A stretch of DNA of 64,000 nt, taken from UBA1672 sp050633645 (GTDB taxonomy: Bacteria; Pseudomonadota; Alphaproteobacteria; Micavibrionales; Micavibrionaceae). A program made the translations under genes and the position numbers. Of the stretch, positions 1 to 8,054 are shown piece after piece (within the stretch, counting starts at the first letter, position 1; each line of letters opens with the position of its first letter). The notes below the pieces were generated by a model, which had not been told where the DNA came from, did no database searches, and saw nothing but the letters and a program-made list of their open reading frames with translations. Location: assembly GCA_050633645.1 (NCBI GenBank), contig JBOEGX010000002.1, forward strand, positions 558,001 through 622,000. The letters are read 5' to 3'.

Positions 1-1
1 C

Positions 2-694
2 TCTGGCCTGACTTGCACCGAAGATAACTTCACGACCAAGGCAGGGGCGTATCAAAAGGCGGCGGAGCTTGGTATTGCTATCCTCGCGCCCGACACATCT
101 CCGCGCGGTGATGACGTGGCAAATGATGAGGCCTATGATCTAGGGCAAGGCGCTGGGTTTTATCTGAACGCAACCCAAGAACCATGGACAAAGAATTTCC
201 GCATGGAAAGCTATATCATGGATGAGCTTTTACCATTGGTCGAAACGGAGCTTTCACTGGACGGCAAAGCTTGCGCGATTACGGGGCATTCCATGGGCGG
301 TCACGGCGCGCTTACGCTCTATTTCAAATACCCCGAAAAATTTAAAAGCTGTTCTGCATTCTCTCCGATTGTTGCGCCCGTCCAAGTGCCATGGGGGCAT
401 AAGGCGTTCACTGCATATCTGGGGGAAGATCAGGCAGAATGGAAAAATCACGATGCGTGTCATTTGGTATCCTCTGCGAAAAACCCATCCTCAAACGCGT
501 TTATTCTCATCGATCAAGGCACAGCAGATTCTTTTCTGGAAGATCAACTCAAACCGCATTTATTTGAACAAGCGTGTAAAACGGCGGGGCAACCTCTAAC
601 CCTCCGCATGCAAAAAGGCTACGACCATAGCTACTTCTTCATCCAGTCCTTTATAGATGATCACATCAAATTTCATGAGAAGTATTTGAAATAA
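2..694 (+). CDS. S-formylglutathione hydrolase (5' truncated by window edge)
   Basis: The enzyme hydrolyses S-formylglutathione to formate and glutathione, the last step of glutathione-dependent formaldehyde detoxification in the cytoplasm. The reading frame is already open at base 2 and begins with the family hallmark SGLTCTEDNF, so about 50 N-terminal residues lie outside the window; 230 residues are visible. The alpha/beta-hydrolase nucleophile sits in GHSMGG (Ser codon at 290), followed by the acidic residue in DQGTADSF and the catalytic His in GYDHSYFF. The gene is convergent with thrC, with one base between the stops. A GTG at 116 is internal to the conserved fold and is not the true start. 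The partner glutathione-dependent formaldehyde dehydrogenase gene would be expected upstream but is not visible. Confidence 0.93.
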   Translation, partial: SGLTCTEDNFTTKAGAYQKAAELGIAILAPDTSPRGDDVANDEAYDLGQGAGFYLNATQEPWTKNFRMESYIMDELLPLVETELSLDGKACAITGHSMGGHGALTLYFKYPEKFKSCSAFSPIVAPVQVPWGHKAFTAYLGEDQAEWKNHDACHLVSSAKNPSSNAFILIDQGTADSFLEDQLKPHLFEQACKTAGQPLTLRMQKGYDHSYFFIQSFIDDHIKFHEKYLK

Positions 695-695
695 C

Positions 696-2102
696 CTAAA
701 CCCGCGTACGTTCTTTCACGAATGTCTGAACAGTTGCAAGGTCATTGGGCTGCTCGCTCATAAATTCCTCGCGCTCCATTAAATCGGATAGATGTGCGGG
801 CAGGAAAGGGCGAGATCCTATGGCATTTTCCACCGCATCTGGGAATTTTGCAGGATGCGCCGTGGCGAGCAAGACAACCGCGTCACTTGACCCATCAACC
901 ATATCCTTCGCCCCTGCCAAACCAACGGCTGTATGCGGATCAAGAACATAACTCGTAGCCTCATAACATTCCTTAATTAGCGCGAGTGTTTTCTCATCAT
1001 CGGCGCGAGCGGCAGAGAATTGCGCGCGTGCTTTGGCCATTAATGCATCATCCAATTTGAAATGGCCTGTCTCTTTAAATGTGGTCATCAACTCCGCTAA
1101 CCTCGTCGCATCGCGATCAACAAGATCAAACAGAAAACGTTCAAAATTACTGGAGATTTGAATATCCATAGACGGTGAAATCGTCGCATGCCCATCTTCT
1201 AACTTCATTTCACCTGTCTCAAAGAAACGGGTTAAAATATCATTCTTATTGGTGGAAATGCAAAGCCCCTTAATGGGTAACCCCATGCTCTGAGCGCAAT
1301 ATGCCGCAAACACATTTCCAAAATTCCCCGTTGGCACAACAAAAGATACACCGCGTTCAGGTGCACCAAGTTCAAGCGCAGTGGAAAAATAGTAAACAAT
1401 CTGCGCCATAATTCGCGCCCAGTTAATCGAATTCACCGCTGAGAGGTTAACCCCTGCGCGAAATTCGGGGTCATTAAACATCGCCTTAACCATGTTCTGG
1501 CAATCATCAAAAGAGCCTTTAATCGCGATATTATGCACATTAGGTTGGTTGATACTGGTCATTTGCTTGCGCTGAACATCCGATACGCGCCCCTTCGGAT
1601 GTAAAATGAAAATATCAATCTGATCACTGTTTTTACATCCCTCAATCGCCGCGCTGCCTGTATCACCGCTGGTCGCGCCAACAATGGTGATATGCTTATC
1701 TTGCTTTTTTAAAACATAATCGAACAACCGCCCAAGCAACTGCAACGCCACATCTTTAAACGCAATCGTGGGGCCGTGGAACTGTTCCATCACATGTATT
1801 TGATCGCCTTCATAGCCTGTCAAATGGTGTAGTGGTGTAACCGCTGCGTCGCGGAAAAATTCGGAAGAATAGGTTTCCTCAATAATTTTCTCGAAATCAT
1901 CACGTGGAATGCATCCTTCAACAAATGGATACATAACCGCTAAAGCAATTTCGCAATAGCTTTTGCCTTTAAGAGAAGCGAAATCAATTTGTGGCCAACT
2001 TTCAGGCACATACAACCCGCCATCAGGTGCTAACCCACTTAACAGGACTTGTTCGAATGTTTGTGGCTCACCGCCACCGCGCGTAGAAATATATCTCATC
2101 AT
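696..2102 (-). CDS. thrC: Threonine synthase
   Basis: This PLP enzyme converts O-phosphohomoserine to threonine and phosphate. At 468 residues it has the length of the long proteobacterial/fungal-type threonine synthase. The N-terminus (MRYISTRGG after a second in-frame ATG at 2099) is typical. The PLP lysine is about K116 in GPTIAFKDVA, and the phosphate-binding loop GATSGDTGSAA follows. It lies 9 bases downstream of pdxT on the same strand, so the two are probably co-transcribed; a PLP-synthesis subunit upstream of a PLP enzyme is a plausible pairing but is not required for function. ATG at 2102 and ATG at 2099 are both possible starts. Confidence 0.96.
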   Translation of the reverse strand: MMRYISTRGGGEPQTFEQVLLSGLAPDGGLYVPESWPQIDFASLKGKSYCEIALAVMYPFVEGCIPRDDFEKIIEETYSSEFFRDAAVTPLHHLTGYEGDQIHVMEQFHGPTIAFKDVALQLLGRLFDYVLKKQDKHITIVGATSGDTGSAAIEGCKNSDQIDIFILHPKGRVSDVQRKQMTSINQPNVHNIAIKGSFDDCQNMVKAMFNDPEFRAGVNLSAVNSINWARIMAQIVYYFSTALELGAPERGVSFVVPTGNFGNVFAAYCAQSMGLPIKGLCISTNKNDILTRFFETGEMKLEDGHATISPSMDIQISSNFERFLFDLVDRDATRLAELMTTFKETGHFKLDDALMAKARAQFSAARADDEKTLALIKECYEATSYVLDPHTAVGLAGAKDMVDGSSDAVVLLATAHPAKFPDAVENAIGSRPFLPAHLSDLMEREEFMSEQPNDLATVQTFVKERTRV

Positions 2103-2111
2103 AAGGGCTTT

Positions 2112-2681
2112 TTAGGTGTTTTTTGTGACCAAGTCAATAAAGTGTTGGTGCATCGGTGACGGGTACTCCATCGTTAATTCAGGATGAAAAGTAGAGGCCA
2201 TGATAGTGCCATTTTTCACCCAAACGGGCGCGCCTTCATGCTCGGCCAGAACCTCTACGCCGTCTTTCATATCTGTAATCACGGGCGCACGAATAAAAGA
2301 TACGGTATATCCGTCAATCGGCGCGTGATGGCTGTCAATTTGTCGCCCATAGCCGTTGCGTTGTATGCTAATTGGTAAAAGGCCAAAGGACTTTTGTGAT
2401 GGGTTTGTAACAGTCTCCGCGAGTAATATAGACCCCGCACAAATCCCCCAAACTGGCTTTTTCGAAAACTGATCCGCCAAAACATCCCAAAGCCCGAAAT
2501 TATCAATAAGTTTTAGCATTGTTGTGCTTTCGCCGCCGGGAATGATAAACGCATCCACGTCTTCAAATTGCGCAGGCGTTTTCACAGCACGAAACTCTCC
2601 GCCTGCCGCTTCGATATGTGCTTTATGTGGTTCAACCGCCCCTTGAAGGGCAAGAACACCAATTGATTTTTTGTCTGTCAT
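2112..2681 (-). CDS. pdxT: Pyridoxal 5'-phosphate synthase glutaminase subunit PdxT
   Basis: PdxT is the glutaminase of the DXP-independent vitamin B6 pathway; it releases ammonia from glutamine and channels it to PdxS, which makes PLP from ribose 5-phosphate and glyceraldehyde 3-phosphate. The 189 residues are full length. Visible motifs are GVLALQGAV at the N-terminus, PGGESTTM, the nucleophile Cys (about C81) in WGICAGSILL, and the His-Glu pair (about H166 and E168) in STFHPE. It is the first gene of a probable pdxT-thrC operon. PdxS is not in this window. Most alphaproteobacteria use the DXP-dependent PdxA/PdxJ route, so the gene is somewhat unexpected in this lineage. Confidence 0.94.
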   Translation of the reverse strand: MTDKKSIGVLALQGAVEPHKAHIEAAGGEFRAVKTPAQFEDVDAFIIPGGESTTMLKLIDNFGLWDVLADQFSKKPVWGICAGSILLAETVTNPSQKSFGLLPISIQRNGYGRQIDSHHAPIDGYTVSFIRAPVITDMKDGVEVLAEHEGAPVWVKNGTIMASTFHPELTMEYPSPMHQHFIDLVTKNT

Positions 2682-2821
2682 CTATGCTATTATGTCTTTG
2701 TTAATTGAAGCCTTCATAACAGCGACGATATTAAAACGCAAGAAACTGTTTTTTGTGCTTACAAGGCTTTATGGTTTTATGTACCATATCCGCAGTAATG
2801 CAACAAATGTTGGATTTTAAG

Positions 2822-3316
2822 ATGCTTCTTCGCAAACCACTTGCCATCGTCACCATTGTTATTTTATCCGCCTGTAGCACGTCAAATTCGGGATCATTTT
2901 CAAAGAATAATGCAGCAGGCTATCATATAGCTAAGCCCATTAGCTGTGTTCCCTATGCCCGTGATGTATCTGGTATTCAAATTCGGGGTAACGCACATAC
3001 ATGGTGGGGGCAGGCAGAAGGGAATTATCGCCGTGGTTTAATCCCGCAAAAAGGCGCAGTTTTTGTCTTGTCCAAATCATCCCGCCTTCGATACGGTCAT
3101 GTATCTGTTGTGAAAAGGGTTATCAATAGCCGAAATATCGAAGTCACTCATAGCAACTGGGGCGGGAGTAAGTCGGAACGCTCTATGATTTATGAACGAA
3201 TGCTGGTTGAGGACGTGTCCTCCGCAGGTGATTGGTCGCGCGCACGGTTTTGGAATTATCACACCAATGCCTTTGGCTCCCCCTATATCGCATCAGGCTT
3301 TATCTACCCACGATAA
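2822..3316 (+). CDS. CHAP-domain lipoprotein, putative peptidoglycan amidase/endopeptidase
   Basis: The protein begins with a lipoprotein signal peptide (MLLRKPLAIV, then lipobox LSAC, then STSNSG), so it is predicted to be anchored in the membrane facing the periplasm. The rest matches a CHAP (NlpC/P60-like) cysteine peptidase fold: catalytic Cys in CVPYARD, a TWW segment, catalytic His in GHVSVVK and the polar third residue in THSNWG. CHAP enzymes cleave peptidoglycan stem peptides or the MurNAc-L-Ala bond. I chose ATG 2822 because it puts the signal peptide at the N-terminus; the frame is open to a TTG at 2753 with other ATGs at 2798 and 2807. It converges on the FIST gene with two bases between them. 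Confidence 0.8.
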   Translation: MLLRKPLAIVTIVILSACSTSNSGSFSKNNAAGYHIAKPISCVPYARDVSGIQIRGNAHTWWGQAEGNYRRGLIPQKGAVFVLSKSSRLRYGHVSVVKRVINSRNIEVTHSNWGGSKSERSMIYERMLVEDVSSAGDWSRARFWNYHTNAFGSPYIASGFIYPR

Positions 3317-3318
3317 AT

Positions 3319-4560
3319 TCAAAAAAACAGGGTTAATATTCCTGTATAGCCATAGATCTGAGCATTGCTGATTTCTCCGCCTGCGTAAAATCCAGTCATG
3401 GGAATGTTGCCCAGAACATCATGGATTATTTTAATTTCATTACTTCCAGTCTCTGACGATTTGGTAAAACCACGCGCAATGCAAGATATATATAATGCTG
3501 CTTTGGGCCTAAAATGCCCACGCTCATGCAGGATACGCTTTTGAAGCGCGATAAGAGATTTGGTTAAATCAGTTTCTATATTTTTTGCATTGCGTTCGAC
3601 AAAAAATATAGTTTCTCCTGGCTCAACATTATCAGAAACTGTAATTGATCCCTCATCAGGGTTAATTCCCAAAATATTATGTACCAAATAATCGTTTAAA
3701 TCAGATTGTGCGCGCGGAAATGCAATATGGACATCTCCTTTAAACAAGCTTTTAAATTCAGGTGGGATACGATCACTGTTTTCAATCATTTGAATCTCGC
3801 TCAAGAAATCCTCATGGTTTTTCCCAAGATTCTGCGCAGCGACTGCTCTCAAATCATTTTGAAATACTTTCAGCGCCTTTTCTTCATCAATCTCAAGAAT
3901 AACATTTTCATCTGTTTTGGTTATTGTGTGATATGCGCCAATCGGCTCGCACCCTTGTGATAACGCTGTTGCGATTTGTATATCGGGTGAAAGAAATGCG
4001 CCGCTAATGGCATTGTCAAAAACAGACCCTGCAATCTGGTAATGCTGTGATCGTGAGGAACTCATTCCACCAATAACGAAAGAATTTGTTGATCGCTCCA
4101 TATCAATCAGAACGGCGCGTGGGTCTTCATCGGCAACAGGATCGCCATGAACAATGGCGGTAAGTGGCTCATTATCAACAACCCATTTCTGAACGTTGTG
4201 TTGCATCTTTAGGGCTTCATTTTCATCGCTTATCTCAGGAAATAAGCAAAATCCATTTTCAGGGAATCGGCACAGCATCGCAGATATTGCAGGTTGATCA
4301 ACAAAGGATTCACTACACCCAATCACACCCATACCAACAGAGCCAACCCATGCATCGATTTTTAAAACCGATTTAAACAGATTGAGAATACTTGTCACGT
4401 CATCTGCCAAATAATCTGAAATGTATAAAATCCCAAAATTAAAATCGTCGTTATCTGTTCGAATACCATCCAACTTCTCAAGCACATTTTTTGACGTATC
4501 CCGCCAATCTGTACCCGCCGCGCAGGCACTTGCAAAATGAGAAGAGGTAAACAAAGACAT
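3319..4560 (-). CDS. FIST-domain sensory protein
   Basis: The 413-residue protein resembles FIST proteins (F-box and intracellular signal transduction domain), with an N-terminal FIST_N region (MSLFTSSHFASA, then a beta/alpha segment with GVIGCSES and FVIGGMSSS) and a C-terminal FIST_C region (SCIARG, then GFYAGGEI near the end). Such domains are thought to bind small ligands such as amino acids and often accompany signal-transduction modules; none is fused here. The frame is open to a TTG at 4602, but ATG 4560 matches the usual FIST start (MSLF...). It is convergent with the CHAP lipoprotein and divergent from lemA. Its ligand and partner are not evident. Confidence 0.82.
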   Translation of the reverse strand: MSLFTSSHFASACAAGTDWRDTSKNVLEKLDGIRTDNDDFNFGILYISDYLADDVTSILNLFKSVLKIDAWVGSVGMGVIGCSESFVDQPAISAMLCRFPENGFCLFPEISDENEALKMQHNVQKWVVDNEPLTAIVHGDPVADEDPRAVLIDMERSTNSFVIGGMSSSRSQHYQIAGSVFDNAISGAFLSPDIQIATALSQGCEPIGAYHTITKTDENVILEIDEEKALKVFQNDLRAVAAQNLGKNHEDFLSEIQMIENSDRIPPEFKSLFKGDVHIAFPRAQSDLNDYLVHNILGINPDEGSITVSDNVEPGETIFFVERNAKNIETDLTKSLIALQKRILHERGHFRPKAALYISCIARGFTKSSETGSNEIKIIHDVLGNIPMTGFYAGGEISNAQIYGYTGILTLFF

Positions 4561-4661
4561 TAAATTCAGGCCGTATGCGTTATTATAAAAAGATAAAGAC
4601 AAATCAATCTTTAAGCTTTAAACTAACCTACGAAATTAAAGAGTGAAAGGGATTTTTCATT

Positions 4662-5219
4662 ATGTGGATCACACTTGGCATTATTGCATTTATCGCCGTT
4701 ATGTTGGTTTTTTTGTACAACAGGCTTGTGGCCTTGCGCCAAACGCGTAATAACGCATTTTCTGACATCGATGTACAGCTCAAGCAACGCTATAATCTCA
4801 TTCCTCAACTTGTGGAAACGGTAAAGGGATACGCTGCGCATGAAAAGGAAACTTTTGAAAACGTCACCAACGCCCGCGCGCAAGTCGGCGCGGCAAAGGG
4901 TGCAACAGGTGAACGCGTTGCCGCCGAAAATGTTTTGGGTGGTGCGTTGATGGGGCTTTTGGCCGTAGCTGAAAACTACCCTGATCTTAAGGCCGATACA
5001 AATTTCCGCCAACTGATGAGCGAGCTTTCAGACATTGAAAATAAAATTGCCGCCGCGCGTCGCTTTTTCAATAATGCAACATCTGAATACAACACCGCGA
5101 CCGAGCAATTCCCTGCTGTTCTTATTGCCAATGCTTTTGGCTTCCAAAAAGAAGTCTTTTTCGAACTGGATGAGGCCGAAGCAGAGTTGGTAAAAAAAGC
5201 ACCAGAGGTTAAGTTCTAG
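4662..5219 (+). CDS. LemA family protein
   Basis: LemA proteins are membrane-anchored coiled-coil proteins of uncertain biochemical role. The 185-residue product has one N-terminal membrane segment (residues 2-20) and then the conserved NRLVALRQTRNNAFSDIDVQ and RYNLIPQLVETVKGYA motifs, followed by long helices rich in charged residues. A purine-rich AAAGGGA lies just upstream of the ATG. The next gene, an M48 metallopeptidase, begins 21 bases downstream; lemA next to an HtpX-like protease is a recurrent arrangement, and the two probably act together at the inner membrane. Confidence 0.93.
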   Translation: MWITLGIIAFIAVMLVFLYNRLVALRQTRNNAFSDIDVQLKQRYNLIPQLVETVKGYAAHEKETFENVTNARAQVGAAKGATGERVAAENVLGGALMGLLAVAENYPDLKADTNFRQLMSELSDIENKIAAARRFFNNATSEYNTATEQFPAVLIANAFGFQKEVFFELDEAEAELVKKAPEVKF

Positions 5220-5240
5220 CAGAAGAAGCAAGGCATTACT

Positions 5241-6329
5241 ATGTCTGGTAAAGCAATAGGATTAAGCACTCATATATGGAATAATAACCTGCGTTGCATT
5301 ATTTTGCTCGCACTCTATCCATTGCTAATTATGGGGATTTTCTGGGTTACTACGCTGATCTTAAGTGGTGGCATTACAACCCGTTCGCATCACAGTTCTG
5401 AAATGAATTTCGATCAGGCAGTGATGTTCGCCAATAATATTGCGTATGATTTTTGGCCGCTCATAATCACCGCCGTAGCAATTTGGTTTACGGTATCATG
5501 GTTTTTCCATACACGTATGATCCGTAAGCTCGCGCATTCACACCCCGTGACAAGACAGGATGAGCCAGAGCTATATAACATGCTTGAAAATCTATGCATT
5601 TCACGTGGAATGCCGCTGCCCCATATGGAAATTATCGAAAGCCACGCTCGTAATGCCTTCGCAAGTGGAATCAGTAAGGATAGCTATTCCGTAACTGTAA
5701 CACGCGGGCTTATGCACTCCCTCGCCCCTGATGAGCTTGAGGCAGTTCTCGCCCATGAACTCACCCATATCCAAAATCAAGACGTGCGCTTGCTGGTCGT
5801 GACGATAATCTTCACGGGGCTTTTCGGATTTCTCGCGCAGCTTGTCTGGAGCAGTGTCCGTTATAACCTGTTCTTCACAAGCGGTCGCCGCGATAAAAAC
5901 AGTGGAGGTATAGTCATTGCAATGATTGTCATTGGAATTATGCTTTGGCTCGGCTATATGGCGAGCCTTCTGATGCGCTTTGCTTTGTCGCGTAAACGTG
6001 AATATATGGCCGATGCAGGTGCAGTAGAAATGACGAAAAACCCCGATGCGATGATGCGCGCCCTGATGCGTATTGCGGGGCGTGATAAAATCCCTGGCAC
6101 CACAAGTGATATTGCAATGATGTGCATCGAAAACCACGTTCCATTTATGGGGATGTTTGCAACTCACCCACCGATTGACGCGCGGATTAAGGCGATTTCA
6201 CAGGTTACGAATACACCCATCCCCGATTCCGCAAGCCTTCCCCCTATTTCAAAAGAGAAGAGCTTCACGCCAGAGAGAAAAGATAGGGAAAAACGCGCAA
6301 ATCCATGGCTAATCCGTGAAAGACGATAA
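5241..6329 (+). CDS. M48 family (HtpX-like) membrane zinc metallopeptidase
   Basis: This is an integral membrane zinc protease. Of 362 residues, two membrane segments precede the catalytic region (about 19-41 and 72-90); the zinc motif HELTH is at about 172-176 and the downstream Glu ligand is about E254 in RKREYMADAGA. Two more hydrophobic stretches (about 184-205 and 223-247) separate these motifs, as in HtpX. The C-terminal tail is charged and unconserved. HtpX-type proteases degrade misfolded membrane proteins. It is longer than E. coli HtpX (about 290) and paired with lemA, so it is the LemA-linked subgroup rather than HtpX itself. No separate promoter is obvious, so it is probably expressed with lemA. 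Confidence 0.9.
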   Translation: MSGKAIGLSTHIWNNNLRCIILLALYPLLIMGIFWVTTLILSGGITTRSHHSSEMNFDQAVMFANNIAYDFWPLIITAVAIWFTVSWFFHTRMIRKLAHSHPVTRQDEPELYNMLENLCISRGMPLPHMEIIESHARNAFASGISKDSYSVTVTRGLMHSLAPDELEAVLAHELTHIQNQDVRLLVVTIIFTGLFGFLAQLVWSSVRYNLFFTSGRRDKNSGGIVIAMIVIGIMLWLGYMASLLMRFALSRKREYMADAGAVEMTKNPDAMMRALMRIAGRDKIPGTTSDIAMMCIENHVPFMGMFATHPPIDARIKAISQVTNTPIPDSASLPPISKEKSFTPERKDREKRANPWLIRERR

Positions 6330-6353
6330 TTTCACGATTTCTCGTAACTTTCT

Positions 6354-6381
6354 TTGAAATTTGTTAGAATACGTATATAAC
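6354..6381 (+). promoter_or_regulatory. Putative sigma-70-type promoter of the Bax-inhibitor-1 gene
   Basis: TTGAAA at 6354-6359 and TATAAC at 6376-6381 are separated by 16 bases and lie about 47 bases upstream of the ATG at 6428. This fits a housekeeping promoter in the intergenic gap after the M48 gene. It rests on consensus matching only. Confidence 0.4.
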
Positions 6382-6427
6382 TAATTTTATAAATACTATT
6401 TGTTTAACAATTTGGAGATTAAATAAA

Positions 6428-7150
6428 ATGCAAACAGATCGTTTTTCACAAGCTCGGACTGAGTCAAAAGAGATTGATGTCGGTCTTCAAAAGCATTTTC
6501 AAGGCGTATATAATATTATGTCCTTGGGGCTCGCCGTAACAGGCGTAAGTGCTTATGCCGTTTCTCAGATTCCTGGTATTGAGCAAATATACATGATGAT
6601 GCAGAAAAATATGTTTATTGGATTGGCAGTAATGTTCGCACCAATGATGTTGATGATGACGTTATTTGGCCCAGGTCGTATGCAGCGCGCTTCATTCCAA
6701 TCTCTTGTGTTAGGGTTTGTTTTATTCTCTGCATTTTTTGGTGCCATACTCGGATCAGTATTTCTTGTATATTCAACAGCCAGTATTGTGAAAACATTTT
6801 TCATTACATCTGCAACATTTGCGGCGACCTCTATTTGGGGTTATACGACAAAAAGTGACCTCTCAGGTATGGGGTCAATGCTCCGTATGGCAACGTTCGG
6901 GCTGCTCATTGCAATCGTGGTGAATGTATTTTTTCAATCACCAATCATGCATATTGCCATTTCAGGGATAGGCGTATTGGTTTATACAGGCTTAACGGCT
7001 TGGGATACGCAAAATATAAAGCAAATGTATCGCTCTTCAAATGGTGATGCGCTTAATCAAAAGCTGTCTATTATGGGGGCGTTGTCTCTTTACATGAATT
7101 TTATCATGTTGTTCCAATTTTTATTGCAATTCTTAGGAAACAGAGAATAA
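6428..7150 (+). CDS. Bax inhibitor-1 / YccA family membrane protein
   Basis: The 240-residue protein has an N-terminal cytoplasmic stretch and seven hydrophobic segments, as in the BI-1 (TMBIM, UPF0005) family. Family signatures include VYNIMSLGLAVTG at the start of the first membrane helix and the C-terminal TGLTAWDTQNIKQMY followed by the last helix. Members are pH-sensitive calcium-leak channels or modulators of membrane stress; the YccA branch interacts with FtsH in E. coli. A purine-rich TTTGGAG ribosome site precedes the ATG, with a likely own promoter upstream and a strong terminator 20 bases after the stop, so it appears monocistronic. Confidence 0.92.
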   Translation: MQTDRFSQARTESKEIDVGLQKHFQGVYNIMSLGLAVTGVSAYAVSQIPGIEQIYMMMQKNMFIGLAVMFAPMMLMMTLFGPGRMQRASFQSLVLGFVLFSAFFGAILGSVFLVYSTASIVKTFFITSATFAATSIWGYTTKSDLSGMGSMLRMATFGLLIAIVVNVFFQSPIMHIAISGIGVLVYTGLTAWDTQNIKQMYRSSNGDALNQKLSIMGALSLYMNFIMLFQFLLQFLGNRE

Positions 7151-7169
7151 AAATCATATCCTTAATCCT

Positions 7170-7198
7170 AAAAGCCCCGCAAATTATGCGGGGCTTTT
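7170..7198 (+). terminator. Rho-independent terminator after the BI-1 gene
   Basis: A perfect 12-bp stem (arms 7170-7181 and 7187-7198) encloses a 5-base loop, with a GC-rich centre (GCCCCGC) and A/T ends that supply the U-tract. Because both ends are A/T-rich it could work in either direction, but only the plus strand has a gene ending here. Confidence 0.9.
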
Positions 7199-7201
7199 TA
7201 T

Positions 7202-7229
7202 TTGACAATATGCATTTTTTGAGTACATT
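7202..7229 (+). promoter_or_regulatory. Putative sigma-70-type promoter of mscL
   Basis: TTGACA at 7202-7207 is a perfect -35 box. TACATT at 7224-7229, 16 bases later, is a reasonable -10. It lies immediately after the preceding terminator and 38 bases before the mscL ATG. Confidence 0.5.
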
Positions 7230-7267
7230 CACCGCTATTACAATGAATTATAAAGAAAGAAAAAACT

Positions 7268-7696
7268 ATGCTTAAAGAATTTAAAGATTTTATTGCGCGT
7301 GGGAATGTGATGGATATGGCCGTCGGTATTATTATGGGCGCCGCGTTTACCGCTATTGTGAACTCTATGGTTGGTGACTTGATTATGCCGATCATTGGTG
7401 TGATTACAAGCGGCGTTGATTTCGCCGATCAGTTTGTTGCGTTAAATGGACAGGCTTATGACTCGTTGAAGGCCGCACAAGATGCGGGCGCACCAATCAT
7501 TACATATGGTGTATTCATTAATGCGATCATCAACTTTTTGATTATCTCTTTTGTGGTTTTCATGCTTGTTAAAGGTGTGAATAAGCTCAAAGCTGCTGCA
7601 GAAAAAGAGGCAGAAGAAAAGGCCGCCGCCGCTCCGGCTGCTCCCCCCGCTGATATCGTTCTGTTGACAGAAATCCGCGATGCATTAAAAAAATAG
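7268..7696 (+). CDS. mscL: Large-conductance mechanosensitive channel MscL
   Basis: MscL forms a homopentameric pore that opens under membrane tension to release solutes in osmotic downshock. The 142-residue product begins with the classic MLKEFKDFIARGNVMDMAVG, forms TM1 (residues about 15-44), has a periplasmic loop (about 50-75) and TM2 (about 80-102), and ends with an Ala/Glu-rich cytoplasmic helix and the LLTEIRDALKK bundle. A purine-rich AAAGAAAG site precedes the ATG. It has its own apparent promoter and is followed by a terminator at 7722, so it is monocistronic. Confidence 0.97.
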   Translation: MLKEFKDFIARGNVMDMAVGIIMGAAFTAIVNSMVGDLIMPIIGVITSGVDFADQFVALNGQAYDSLKAAQDAGAPIITYGVFINAIINFLIISFVVFMLVKGVNKLKAAAEKEAEEKAAAAPAAPPADIVLLTEIRDALKK

Positions 7697-7721
7697 CATT
7701 CGCTTAAATATATAATTATTT

Positions 7722-7748
7722 AAAAGGGGCGTTGTTACGTCCCTTTTT
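7722..7748 (+). terminator. Rho-independent terminator after mscL
   Basis: A 10-bp stem (7722-7731 with 7738-7747, one G-U pair in the RNA) has a 6-base loop TTGTTA and ends in a run of five T. It lies 26 bases after the mscL stop and upstream of the tRNA gene. Confidence 0.82.
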
Positions 7749-7798
7749 CACTTGAAAAACATGCCGTAACACATTATTGATATCCACACCTTGTGAAA

Positions 7799-7874
7799 GG
7801 GCCCTTAGCTCAGCTGGGAGAGCGCGTCGCTGGCAGCGACGAGGTCAGCGGTTCGATCCCGCTAGGGTCCACCA
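7799..7874 (+). tRNA. tRNA-Ala (anticodon GGC)
   Basis: The 76 bases fold as a complete cloverleaf. The acceptor stem pairs GGGCCCT (7799-7805) with AGGGTCC (7864-7870) with one G-U, the D-arm contains AGCTGGGA, the anticodon stem CGTCG/CGACG encloses loop CTGGCAG (anticodon GGC), and the T-arm contains TTCGATC. CCA is encoded at 7872-7874. It reads GCC alanine codons. The last 8 bases and the 45 bases after it recur at 18158-18210, so this tRNA may have served as an integration target. Confidence 0.97.
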
Positions 7875-7919
7875 TTTCACCATTTACCCCCTTCAACTCC
7901 TCTAAAAGCAAGAATGGCT
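7867..7919 (+). repeat. Copy A of a 53-base direct repeat (tRNA-Ala tail plus flank)
   Basis: This stretch starts with the last 8 bases of tRNA-Ala (GTCCACCA) and runs through TTTCAC and the block CTCTAAAAGCAAGAATGGCT. It matches 18158-18210 at 48 of 53 positions without gaps by eye. Such tRNA-3'-end duplications are the classic product of site-specific integration, but no integrase gene lies between the copies. Confidence 0.75.
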
Positions 7920-8054
7920 AAGACATTGCGGCGGTTCTAAAGGGAGATGCTGCGCTCTCCCGTTTCATCCCTCTAGCGGACGGCTTTTAAAAATCTTACA
8001 GAGATGTAATCTTTAAGTAAGCCTGAGAATAGACATCTACGCTATTATAGTCAC

